64,000 nt of DNA. It comes from Verrucomicrobiota bacterium (GTDB lineage Bacteria > Verrucomicrobiota > Verrucomicrobiia > Limisphaerales > UBA11320). The notes beneath the pieces were generated by a model. The model ran no database searches and had not been told where the DNA came from. It saw nothing but the letters and a program-made list of their open reading frames with translations. Below, piece after piece: positions 43,901 through 50,766 of the stretch. The stretch covers positions 124,001 through 188,000 of the forward strand of contig JACQFQ010000006.1 in NCBI GenBank assembly GCA_016199985.1. The letters run 5' to 3'. Both the position numbers and the translations under genes were made by a program. Position 1 is the stretch's first letter; each line of letters opens with the position of its first letter.

Positions 43901-46170
43901 GTCCAGACACGAGTGAGCCCGCTTGTCGAATACGGCGCTTCATTGGTACTCGCATCCGTTTCCGTCCGAGTCAAAAGGTTCCCCGCGTCGTCATACGCTA
44001 AATCCGTCGTCGCCCGCGGCGCGACGATTCTCAGCGGCAGGTGAAAAACTGGGTCATACGTGATCACCGTTACCCGTTCCTGCGGCGTGCCGGCGGCCTG
44101 AGTGATGTTCGTCGGCTGCCCACGGCCGTCATTGATATACTTGGTCAGATTGCCGTTCCAATCCGTCGCGCTCGCGAGAAAGCCGTTACTGTCATAGCTG
44201 TGCAGTGAGACCGCCGCCGAAACATTCGCTGTTTCAATGCGATGAATCTCAGCAACCTTCGGCACGCTTTCGCGAACGATAAAACGGTAAAACTCCACGC
44301 CTCCGAGCGCATTGGTCACCCACCGGCTGCCGTCCGCGTCCTCGTAGCCAATCGTGGCTCGCTCCGCCCCTCCGGCGCGCTGGCTGGAGGTTGCACGTCC
44401 CTGCGAGTCATAAGTCCAACTCGTAAACCGGCTGCCGCTTTCGTCGATTACAGCGGTGAGCGCGAAAGGCAGACCCGAAGCTTCGTACAGATAAGAATTG
44501 CTGGTTTGAGGGCTCGTCGAATAGGTCGCGGCTGCCAACCTGTCGAGCATCTCGCCGCTTTGCCCGCTCGCAGTGTAGTCGTAGCTCGCGACCAGCCCGC
44601 CGGGCACGGTCATGGATGCAAGTAAACTGCCCTGATAATCAAATTGCAGCGTGCGTCCGAAGGAATCGGTTACGAATGACAGACGATTTTGGGTGTCATA
44701 TTCCAAGCTCTGCGTGTAGCCGCCGCGACTTCTTATCGCAGTCAGCCGCAAATGGCCGGAGTCGTTTGTTCGGTAAAGCTCGATGGTGTCGTCGCCGTCA
44801 GTCAGTTGCCATCCGGAATCTGTCGTCGTAAGTCGCACATCCACGTCGCTATCGCTGCCCCACCCGCCAGCGATTGCGCGGAAAGTGAGTATTTGGCCAT
44901 TGGCGCGCTCGGCAACCGCCAGCGGCATTCCCTCCGCCGAGACGGTGATGATTAGAAAGCGGTCAAAAGTCGAACGCCAACGCTGTCCCAAGCTAACCGC
45001 CTGGACATTCGTTGCAGCCAGACTGTTGTAATACCGGACAAACTGAAGCGAGTGTTCACCCGCCGTTCGAAAGTCGGTGACTTTGTCGAACATGTTGCCG
45101 CTGCCGATGTCGATCGGATCGCCCTGGCAACAATTGGAGGGGTCATCCTTTTGTCCGTCGTTTTTGTGCGTCTGCTGCGGCTCGGCCGGACAAATGACAT
45201 CGCCATTTGCGTCACGCCTGCACACCGTAACCCTGAAACTTTGGCTGGCACTGAGCGGTGGAACGCCATCGTCGGTGACGCGAACGGTGATCTGGTAGGT
45301 CGCCATCGCCTGTGCCTCGCTGGGTGTCCAGACGAACGTCCCGCCGAGATCGATGCTTGAGCCGTAGGGCGCGCCGGCGTCGAGGCTGTAAGCCAACTGA
45401 TTCGCCGGCACATCATCATCGGTTGCTCCTACGTTGAAAGCCAGGATGCTTCCCACGACAACGGTTGTGTCTCCAATCGATGGTAGTTTGGGAGGTGTAT
45501 TGGGGATCGCGGTCAGCTCGAGGACGATTTCCGCGTGTCCACTCGTCGGCTCGCCTGTGGACAATTGAGGGTCGATATAAACAAAACCCCCAGACGCCGC
45601 GATTAACGAAACAATCGTGTCCTTCGGTATTATTCCAGAGGCATCAGTACGGCTATTAAGCGTGAGCATGTCCCTGCCAGCAACAACCCGCCCACCGACT
45701 GATAGTTCCATGTCGGCGACTCCCACGATATGTCCGTCTTTGTCCAATTGCCCTGCCAGCGAAGCTGAAATCGTGTACGAGACAGGCCTAGTCGTTCGAA
45801 ACGTGATCGGTTCTCTTCCGTACACGCCCTGCTCAAAAACACCATCATATGTATTGGCGCTGTAGTCGGTAATGATGGAAAAGCTGGCCGAATCGCCGTC
45901 GCCCGAGAACGTATAGAGCGCCGACAACGAGCCTCCGTAGAACCCGTCAATGGTGAAAGAATCAAACGCCGGTAGCGTGCTGCCGGAAAAAACTCCCGAC
46001 GACCGACGAGCACCTGTGGTTCTGTCCCCTGCGACTACTTCGCGGCTAAAGCTGACATCGGTGAGAAGCTGCGCCGCGCCCGAACACGACAGGGCGCGAA
46101 ACGCCAAAACCGCAACCAAGAAAGTCCAGGACATTCTTAAGACCGACCGCTTCGACTCGGGCAGCGCCAT
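40942..46170 (-). CDS. RHS-repeat polymorphic toxin with cadherin-like N-terminal region
   Basis: From the ATG at 46170 (hydrophobic leader WTFLVAVLAFRALSCSGA) the protein has 1742 residues. The N-terminal third contains a beta domain and a dystroglycan/cadherin-like Ig domain (~230-325: NQLAYSLDAGAPYGSSIDLG, GTFVWTPSEAQ, RVTDDGVPPLSASQS), then a DUF6531-like entry motif (GDPIDIGSGNMFDKVTDFRT). Tandem YD/RHS repeats follow, ending in the core GQYYDVESGLNYNLMRDYDP, RYIEADPIGLEGG. The region after it (~130 residues) is the variable toxin part, finishing with RDASVGDTSGQFLNAERNLL RDRGWNF-type sequence that I have a sense is a recurring RHS tail but cannot name. A foreign ~80-residue module is inserted in the core. 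The gene downstream is the likely immunity gene. Confidence 0.87.
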   Translation of the reverse strand: MALPESKRSVLRMSWTFLVAVLAFRALSCSGAAQLLTDVSFSREVVAGDRTTGARRSSGVFSGSTLPAFDSFTIDGFYGGSLSALYTFSGDGDSASFSIITDYSANTYDGVFEQGVYGREPITFRTTRPVSYTISASLAGQLDKDGHIVGVADMELSVGGRVVAGRDMLTLNSRTDASGIIPKDTIVSLIAASGGFVYIDPQLSTGEPTSGHAEIVLELTAIPNTPPKLPSIGDTTVVVGSILAFNVGATDDDVPANQLAYSLDAGAPYGSSIDLGGTFVWTPSEAQAMATYQITVRVTDDGVPPLSASQSFRVTVCRRDANGDVICPAEPQQTHKNDGQKDDPSNCCQGDPIDIGSGNMFDKVTDFRTAGEHSLQFVRYYNSLAATNVQAVSLGQRWRSTFDRFLIITVSAEGMPLAVAERANGQILTFRAIAGGWGSDSDVDVRLTTTDSGWQLTDGDDTIELYRTNDSGHLRLTAIRSRGGYTQSLEYDTQNRLSFVTDSFGRTLQFDYQGSLLASMTVPGGLVASYDYTASGQSGEMLDRLAAATYSTSPQTSNSYLYEASGLPFALTAVIDESGSRFTSWTYDSQGRATSSQRAGGAERATIGYEDADGSRWVTNALGGVEFYRFIVRESVPKVAEIHRIETANVSAAVSLHSYDSNGFLASATDWNGNLTKYINDGRGQPTNITQAAGTPQERVTVITYDPVFHLPLRIVAPRATTDLAYDDAGNLLTRTETDASTNEAPYSTSGLTRVWTFTYNDVGQVLTVTRPRRDVTATTRNIYDASGNLATVTDPLGHVTQFLAYDARGLLRAMIDPNGVTNRFGYDLRGRLLTQEVLAALGNALTAFSYDVLGQMTSVTLPDGSKLGYHYDPAHRLQSVSNALGESITFVRDGNGNVIEQNVRAADGSLARIQRHVFDPIDRLLRAIGAASQTNSFGYDADGNRLSTKDGLGNTTKQAFDGLNRLMATFDPLNIPTQFGYDEQDNLSSVADPRSLVTRYIQDGFGQTIQESSPDRGRTVYTLDEAGNRVSQVDARGVVTQRSFDALNRLTAESFPSSPQEDITYRYDDTNGGNRGIGRLTGFSDETGSTALSYNERGDLASTTRTIGNITYGTAYTYDIADRVTGVTYPSGHIITYGRDSLGRVNSVAFRSSASAAPVVLASDISYRPFGPVAGFTYGNGLIRRSVYDLDYRLVGIDTSSSNTNIQALGLAYDAANNITAISDLLDSARSQSFDYDVNYRLTNAAGVYGSVSYGYDGVGNRVLQVAGGKSNRFIYPPDANRLESIQGSGGIRALTYSATGNIENDDRGAAGVFGYGYGSRNRLSALTVGGQVVATYRYNALGQRLVKAIGTNVTHFHYDQQSHLIGESDGTTGAMLREYVWLDDMPLAQIESDGTAYFIHCDHLNTPQKLTDATQAVVWQRDQLPFGEPLYTVLTQAGFDGQGQFEFSVSGNTGISYVVQVSTNLGGGNWASLSTNAAPFVFADSGAGNSETKFYRVVEMRSVGSHSVTHNLRFPGQYYDVESGLNYNLMRDYDPSLGRYIEADPIGLEGGTSVFGYVDGNPLTRADDTGLISWDWNDVEISALQAWAGFSDSVTFGVSSWARKELGTDYADPCLTSYRVGEWAPYALGGAKLLTVGIKAARRFVTKETTTVIGRVPDLQELGTGEKSLLDRLTPNLGSPKANWQRNSGVIRQEMNRGLPIRDASVGDTSGQFLNAERNLLRDRGWNFDANTGYWMPQAK

Positions 46171-46379
46171 AAACGTAGACACAACAGCATCACTTGAAAG
46201 TTCACGCTTTGAGTCAACAGAAGCGTAGTTCCGCCGCGCACCGGTTGCAATGCAGATTCCCTATCGATCACCGGGCGTAGCCTCCCGTTGCACGCGCCCC
46301 TTCACGCAGCCGTCCGCGACATCTTCTGACCAACGGGAAACGCTTTGAACGAGGCATTGCTTCGGGTAATAGTGGCCTC

Positions 46380-46961
46380 ATGGCCTATCTCAGCTTTGCC
46401 ATCTCCGCCCTGGCTTTGATGCTTTCCGGCACGGTTGCCTGGCTGACGCTGTTCCGGCGCGGCACATTGAAAATCACTCGGCCGGCATTTATTGCGTTTC
46501 GTTACGATGTGGACAAAGACAACCAATCTTTGCCGAAGATATTCGTTCGCGCGCTTTTGTACAGCACCGGTAAGCGAGGGCATGTCGTTGAAAACATGTA
46601 TCTCATCGTCCGCTTCGGCAAGGAGCGCCGAACATTCAACGTTTGGGGGCACGGTGATGAGAAACTGTCTCGCGGCAGTGGGCTGTTCATTGGAGAAACG
46701 GGTGTCGCGGCCAACCACCATTTCAATCCTGTGTCCGATTCACCGGCATTTGAGTTCTTGCCGGGGGAATATGAAGTTTCGGTTTTTGCGACATTGCCGG
46801 GACGGCAGAAGCCTCTCCACCTCCACACGGTCACTCTGGAATTTGAGGAACCCATGCGCGTAACCAGACAGAACGCAGACGCGTCGATTTGGTTTGACTG
46901 GCAGCCCGAGGCAAATCGCTATCACGCGCACAGTGAAGTCCGACGCCGGACGATTCCTTAA
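46380..46961 (+). CDS. Uncharacterised protein with N-terminal membrane anchor
   Basis: The 193-residue product has one N-terminal transmembrane helix (LSFAISALALMLSGTVAWLTLF) and a soluble beta-rich part with alternating hydrophobic strands (IFVRALLYSTGKRGHVV, MYLIVRFGKERRTF, YEVSVFATLPG, HTVTLEF). It could have an immunoglobulin-like fold facing the cytoplasm or periplasm. No family is recognised. It converges on the HTH gene, overlapping by four bases at the stop codons. Confidence 0.65.
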   Translation: MAYLSFAISALALMLSGTVAWLTLFRRGTLKITRPAFIAFRYDVDKDNQSLPKIFVRALLYSTGKRGHVVENMYLIVRFGKERRTFNVWGHGDEKLSRGSGLFIGETGVAANHHFNPVSDSPAFEFLPGEYEVSVFATLPGRQKPLHLHTVTLEFEEPMRVTRQNADASIWFDWQPEANRYHAHSEVRRRTIP

Positions 46962-47305
46962 CCAGCCGCCGCCTCGGAAACGGCTCGAAATGGGGCGTGG
47001 CCATTCGTAGTGGCATCGCAAGACCGGCTCCTCAGCCGTGCATTCTGCTTGTGCCAGTGCTGATTGATGGCGGTGGTGGCGCGCACCAGCCAGTTACGGT
47101 CTTTGGCCAGTTCCAGCACGTCGGATGTTGCGAAGAACTTGATGGAATTTGCGAGCGGGTTGCCAAGGGGCTTCAGGAGGCGCGTGGCAACCAAGATTGG
47201 AACGTCGTGCGATTGGCAGCCTAGCACCCAGGCCACTTGCTCAGCCGTCAGCCGCGCCGGAACTTGCCCGAGCAGCGCCAGGAACCGGTGTTGATCGTCT
47301 CGCAT
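46958..47305 (-). CDS. Small DNA-binding-like protein with helix-turn-helix
   Basis: The start is set at the ATG at 47305 (MRDDQHRFLALLGQVPARLT), giving 115 residues; an upstream extension in the same frame lacks conserved features. Residues ~15-60 (ARLTAEQVAWVLGCQSHDVP, ILVATRLLKPLGNP) look like a winged helix related to excisionase or MerR-type domains, followed by KFFATSDVLELAKDR. Similar small proteins recur in Verrucomicrobia; a regulatory role is inferred. It marks the left edge of the mobile region. Confidence 0.6.
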   Translation of the reverse strand: MRDDQHRFLALLGQVPARLTAEQVAWVLGCQSHDVPILVATRLLKPLGNPLANSIKFFATSDVLELAKDRNWLVRATTAINQHWHKQNARLRSRSCDATTNGHAPFRAVSEAAAG

Positions 47306-47600
47306 ACTAAAAGAGAAGTCGTGCTCCGCCCCTAAAACCGAACGGCTCGCGTCTAAAAAGCATCGCGGCATTCTTCGCCGCAAGGTCACCCATCGCCCCG
47401 GCGAATGCGGGCGGCTGCTTCTGTTTTACCCGGTGCATCGTGATGCGTTTGCCGAGCTCGGCGTTGTGTCCGTCAGATTGCCGCCTCCAAGCGCTGCGAC
47501 GTTTCGCTTCGCGCAACTTCGTGCCAGGCGCAGCCTGTCACTTTCGTTGCTGATGCTTCGCTTCAACTCTGCATCCCTTTCCGGCCGCCGTTTCTCCTCC

Positions 47601-47652
47601 GGCGGGTGTCATCCGCTCCCATGACGTGGCGAGGAGCGGGAATGAACCCGCC
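47601..47652 (+). ncRNA. 5' hairpin in front of the plasmid-type gene at 47673
   Basis: GGCGGGTGTCATCCGCTCC and GGAGCGGGAATGAACCCGCC form an imperfect ~19-bp stem over a 12-base loop. The stem ends seven bases before the AGGAG ribosome-binding site. Comparable hairpins precede the genes at 49088 and 49392. From 47306 to 47600 I see no gene. Confidence 0.5.
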
Positions 47653-47672
47653 CGAAACAGGAGAAACTAAAC

Positions 47673-47951
47673 ATGACATCCACAACCTCGAAATTCCCGC
47701 TCGGCCAGACCTGCATCACTCCCGCCGCGCAAGAAACCCTGAACCCAATGGACATCGTCCGCTCGCTTGCCCGCCACGCCGGCGGAGACTGGGGCGAGTG
47801 TGGCAAGGAAGACTGGGCGGAGAATGAACTCTCCCTCAAAGAAGGATTCCGCCTGTTCTCGGTTTACCGCGACAGCCGGGGCACCCGGTTCTGGATTATC
47901 ACGGAAAGTGACCGCAGCGTGACCACAATCCTGCTGCCCGAGGACTACTGA
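47673..47951 (+). CDS. Small conserved plasmid-type protein
   Basis: The 92-residue protein (MTSTTSKFPLGQTCITPAAQ, WGECGKEDWAENELSLKEGF, YRDSRGTRFWIITESDRSVT) resembles a family of ~90-residue proteins found on plasmids and integrative elements of proteobacteria, where their function is unknown. It has a good ribosome-binding site (CAGGAGAAAC) and a 5' hairpin. Its presence with the genes at 49088 and 49392 indicates DNA of plasmid origin. Confidence 0.7.
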   Translation: MTSTTSKFPLGQTCITPAAQETLNPMDIVRSLARHAGGDWGECGKEDWAENELSLKEGFRLFSVYRDSRGTRFWIITESDRSVTTILLPEDY

Positions 47952-48036
47952 GTCTGCCTGCCGTTGCGGCCTTTGGGCTGCGGCGGCAACGCCTCTTAAG
48001 CACGATTGGCCTCGGAGATGTTCATGGTCGGCGAGA

Positions 48037-48363
48037 TTATTCCTCCGCCATTTCTTCGCCTGTCATGTGCTCACGCGCACCGTGGCGGATATGCAGGATT
48101 CGCACCTTCTTTCCCACGACATCGAAGAGGATGCGGTACGCATACTGACGCTTGCCGTGGATCAGCTGGCGGATTTCATGGTCGAACAAGCCGCTCTCAG
48201 GAGCGATCGGGCAGCGTTCGGGAAATGTCTCCAACGTCAGGAAGGCGGCGAGAGCACGGTTGTACCATGCGGCAGCTTCCACAGGCGCGCGCTCGGCAAT
48301 CCACAGGTAAGCGTCTTCAAGCTCGCCCTCCGCGGAGGGCATGATGAGCACCTCGTATTTCAC
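48037..48363 (-). CDS. RelE/ParE-family toxin
   Basis: A 108-residue protein starting at a GTG that overlaps the antitoxin stop (GTGA). The ParE/RelE fold is visible as VLIMPSAEGELEDAYLWIAE, AAWYNRALAAFLTLETFP and RQYAYRILFDVVGKKVRILH followed by IRHGARE. ParE-type members poison gyrase and RelE-type members cleave mRNA; the sequence does not decide which. Coupled translation with the Phd/YefM-like antitoxin supports a working type II module. Confidence 0.85.
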   Translation of the reverse strand: MKYEVLIMPSAEGELEDAYLWIAERAPVEAAAWYNRALAAFLTLETFPERCPIAPESGLFDHEIRQLIHGKRQYAYRILFDVVGKKVRILHIRHGAREHMTGEEMAEE

Positions 48364-48653
48364 GAGATCTTCGGTATGCGGTGCTTCGCCCGGATGGCGT
48401 CTAGTGCCTGTTTCACCGGACGACCTTTACCTGCCTGTGCTTCCGCCAATCCGCGCCGGATTCCTTCCACCGCCTCCCCCCGTTCGGCCTTATCAGCCAA
48501 TTCCTGGAATGCGTCCGCCGAGAGCACGACCAGTTCGGCCATGCCGTTGACGGTCAACACCTCGGGATGGCCTGTCTTCTTAAGCCTCGCCACATGCGCC
48601 TTGGCGTTGCGCTGAAAATCGGAAAGTGAATGGATGTCTTCGGTTCTAATCAT
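48360..48653 (-). CDS. Phd/YefM-family antitoxin
   Basis: The 97-residue protein has the typical N-terminal DNA-binding fold of the family (DIHSLSDFQRNAKAHVARLK, TGHPEVLTVNGMAELVVLSA) and a flexible C-terminus that would bind the toxin. A CAGGAGAAAG ribosome-binding site precedes the ATG. A small palindrome at 48675-48689 may be its operator, as these antitoxins repress their own operon. Confidence 0.85.
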   Translation of the reverse strand: MIRTEDIHSLSDFQRNAKAHVARLKKTGHPEVLTVNGMAELVVLSADAFQELADKAERGEAVEGIRRGLAEAQAGKGRPVKQALDAIRAKHRIPKIS

Positions 48654-48674
48654 AGGCTTTCTCCTGAAACATTC

Positions 48675-48689
48675 AATTAACAGCTAATT
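48675..48689. promoter_or_regulatory. Candidate operator of the toxin-antitoxin operon
   Basis: AATTA and TAATT flank ACAGC, about 22 bases before the antitoxin ATG. The position fits autoregulation. Between 48690 and 49018 I see no gene. Confidence 0.4.
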
Positions 48690-49018
48690 ACATGCTACCA
48701 CAGCCCGCCTGGCAAGTAAACCGGAAATCCGCTGCGGGCATCGTGCCATGTCGGGAAGCGCCCTTCTGTCGCCGCGACGATGTCCTATTCCTGCCCGTCC
48801 TCCTCACCACTGTCGGTGACTTCCGCGGCCGCCCGGCTGCTTCCGTCCAGAGCGCCCTGCCTGGACTGAACTCCGTGAAGCGCTTTTCCAGTACGCTGTG
48901 CTCCGGGTGAAGCTCGCGGGTTGCGCCAGGTCGGTGCCATCGCAGGCTCTGTCACAGCCCCGGCTTTTGCAACCCCGGCTCGCATCAACTCCCATCGCAC
49001 GCTCCTTTCTCCGTTTAC

Positions 49019-49065
49019 GGGGTGAATTCCTCTTCCGGTCTTCGGTGAGAAGAGGGAATCACCCC
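49019..49065 (+). ncRNA. 5' hairpin in front of the plasmid-type gene at 49088
   Basis: GGGGTGAATTCCTCTTC pairs with GAAGAGGGAATCACCCC, with one bulge and one mismatch, around a 13-base loop. It ends just before the ribosome-binding site (ACGGAGAAAG). Confidence 0.55.
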
Positions 49066-49087
49066 TCCTCAAAAACGGAGAAAGACA

Positions 49088-49318
49088 ATGGAAAAGCAAA
49101 AACCAGTTCACGAAGTCCACTACGGCCAGATAAAGGCCGCTATCTGGAGGAATCAGACCGAGCACGGCGTCCGCCACAACGTCACCGTCACTCGCATCTA
49201 CAAGAAGGACGACCAGTGGAAATCCACCGACTCGTTCGGCCGCGACGATCTGCTGCTCGTCGCCAAGGTGCTCAACGACGCCCACAGCTGGATCTGCCAG
49301 CAACAACCGGAGGCGTAA
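49088..49318 (+). CDS. Small conserved plasmid-type protein
   Basis: The 76-residue protein (KPVHEVHYGQIKAAIWRNQT, VTVTRIYKKDDQWKSTDSFG, RDDLLLVAKVLNDAHSWICQ) belongs to a group of short proteins that recur on plasmids and integrative elements of many bacteria; it may have a ribbon-type beta fold. It has a strong ribosome-binding site and an upstream hairpin. A small hairpin spans its stop codon (GGAGGC-GTAAA-GCCTCC). Confidence 0.7.
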   Translation: MEKQKPVHEVHYGQIKAAIWRNQTEHGVRHNVTVTRIYKKDDQWKSTDSFGRDDLLLVAKVLNDAHSWICQQQPEA

Positions 49319-49327
49319 AGCCTCCCC

Positions 49328-49356
49328 GCGTCGGCGGGCAGCGTGCTCGCCGGCGC
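49328..49356 (+). ncRNA. 5' hairpin in front of the gene at 49392
   Basis: GCGTCGGCGGGC pairs with GCTCGCCGGCGC at 10 of 12 positions over a short loop. It is the third hairpin of this kind before a small island gene. Confidence 0.45.
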
Positions 49357-49391
49357 AATTGCATCTTAACATTTCATACGGAGATTTTCCC

Positions 49392-49628
49392 ATGACCATT
49401 TCCAAAGACATCCTTTCCAAAATCGACATCGACGATTTGCTCGAACAGCGCAAACAGGTGGCTATCATCTGGTGCGTAGAAGACGTGCAGGAGATGCGCC
49501 CCGACCTCAGCGAAGACCAGGCGTTCGAAGTCCTTCTCGAATGCAAGCGCGCTCACGACGGTGAAATCGGCTTTACTTGGACGCTCATTCAGGAGATAGC
49601 GAGTGATATGTTTCCTCGCAGCCGATAG
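49392..49628 (+). CDS. Small conserved acidic plasmid-type protein
   Basis: The 78-residue protein (MTISKDILSKIDIDDLLEQR, CVEDVQEMRPDLSEDQAFEV, LLECKRAHDGEIGFTW) resembles a family of ~75-residue proteins found with the preceding two in alphaproteobacterial plasmids and islands. A GGAGA lies before the ATG, chosen over an upstream in-frame start for this reason. Function unknown. Confidence 0.7.
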   Translation: MTISKDILSKIDIDDLLEQRKQVAIIWCVEDVQEMRPDLSEDQAFEVLLECKRAHDGEIGFTWTLIQEIASDMFPRSR

Positions 49629-49782
49629 GAGCAGACCGCAGACGCCCACGGCCACAATCTGGCCGTGGGTGCAATTCCAGCGTTCCGTGCGACCGCTTCG
49701 CGGAGAGCGCGTTGACTCACTGCACAACAGGGTAAAAACCGTTGCTTCCAACGTGGGCAAACCGGTAGCGTCTCCTCTGAAG

Positions 49783-50340
49783 ATGGATCAGCTCATTAAG
49801 CTCGTCCGCACGTATCGGTTGTCGGACGGTCTGGCCGAACGGCTGCAATTGGCCAACGAGATTTTCAGGCTCATCGAACCGAGGCTGCGCCTATTTGTAT
49901 TCGGCGCACTTGCGCGTCCCGCCGCAGAGGATGTGCACCAGGAAGCCCTGAAAGGCGTGGCCGCCGGACTGGCCGGCTTCGCCGGCAGCACTCCCGGCGA
50001 GTTCTGGGGATGGTGCTACCGCATCGCACGCAACAAGGTGAGCGACCACCTCCGCAAGCAAGCCGCGGAGCGCGCACAACTCATGCCCCCAGAGGAACTC
50101 ATGCGTCTGGTCGAAGTCTCAGGCCGTGATACCGCTCTCTCCTCGGCCGACCGGCTCGACCTGGAATACGCTCTCAAGCTCCTCGCTGAAGCCAAGCCCG
50201 AGTGCCGGGACTACCTGTGGAAGCACTATATCCTTGGGCTCGATTACCGCGAGATTGCCGAGGAACAGAGCCTCACCTACGACAACGTGCGGATGAGAAT
50301 CGGACGCTGCCTGGATGAGGCACAATCGCTCATTTCGTAA
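49783..50340 (+). CDS. ECF-like sigma factor of the island
   Basis: A 185-residue protein starting at MDQLIKLVRTYRLSDGLAER; the open frame extends upstream to 49603 but lacks conservation there. It shows sigma region 2 (ARPAAEDVHQEALKGVAAGL, GEFWGWCYRIARNKVSDHLR) and region 4 (ECRDYLWKHYILGLDYREIA, SLTYDNVRMRIGRCLDEAQS). The next gene follows after 13 bases. It differs clearly from the sigma factor at 37921, so it is not part of the kinase pathway, and it may drive transcription of the island or of the ATPase gene downstream. Confidence 0.78.
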   Translation: MDQLIKLVRTYRLSDGLAERLQLANEIFRLIEPRLRLFVFGALARPAAEDVHQEALKGVAAGLAGFAGSTPGEFWGWCYRIARNKVSDHLRKQAAERAQLMPPEELMRLVEVSGRDTALSSADRLDLEYALKLLAEAKPECRDYLWKHYILGLDYREIAEEQSLTYDNVRMRIGRCLDEAQSLIS

Positions 50341-50353
50341 ACTCCGCCCAGCT

Positions 50354-50578
50354 ATGCCAGACGACAACCCCACCGACACCGAAAAGAAGCTGCAAAAGCT
50401 CGGCCAGCGCGTCCGCGACGGCTTCGCGAAGAAGAATCCCACGACGGAGAAAAGCCTTGAGACCGTCCGCGACGCCGTGCGCGAACAGTGGGAGAAGGAG
50501 CGTCGCGCCCGACCCACTCCACCATCACCCAGTCCCGGCAGAAACCGAGAACCTGAAGAACCAGGGGACAGCCGCTGA
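50354..50578 (+). CDS. Small charged protein downstream of the sigma factor
   Basis: The 74-residue product (MPDDNPTDTEKKLQKLGQRV and a Pro/Glu-rich tail) is helical and highly charged without membrane segments. It follows the sigma factor after 13 bases and could be a partner or an anti-sigma-like peptide, but nothing in the sequence proves this. The family is not recognised. Confidence 0.5.
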   Translation: MPDDNPTDTEKKLQKLGQRVRDGFAKKNPTTEKSLETVRDAVREQWEKERRARPTPPSPSPGRNREPEEPGDSR

Positions 50579-50766
50579 CGCAGCTGATCCGAACCAACAT
50601 CTCAGACGAATCGGCATCCCGGTTTTCCGTTGCTCATAATGAGCAAATAGCCTACAAACATAGGTCGTAGCGGCGCGCAGAGCGATCACCTGTGGCAGGG
50701 AGAATCTCCTTTGAATATTTCGCGCCAGAGAGACCGTGCAGAGTTGGATATTATCCAGAGTTTTCC

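Noticed and set aside
48785-49546. Minus-strand frame of 253 codons
   Set aside because: It runs opposite two small plasmid-type genes that have ribosome-binding sites and conserved sequence; no motif is visible in it.
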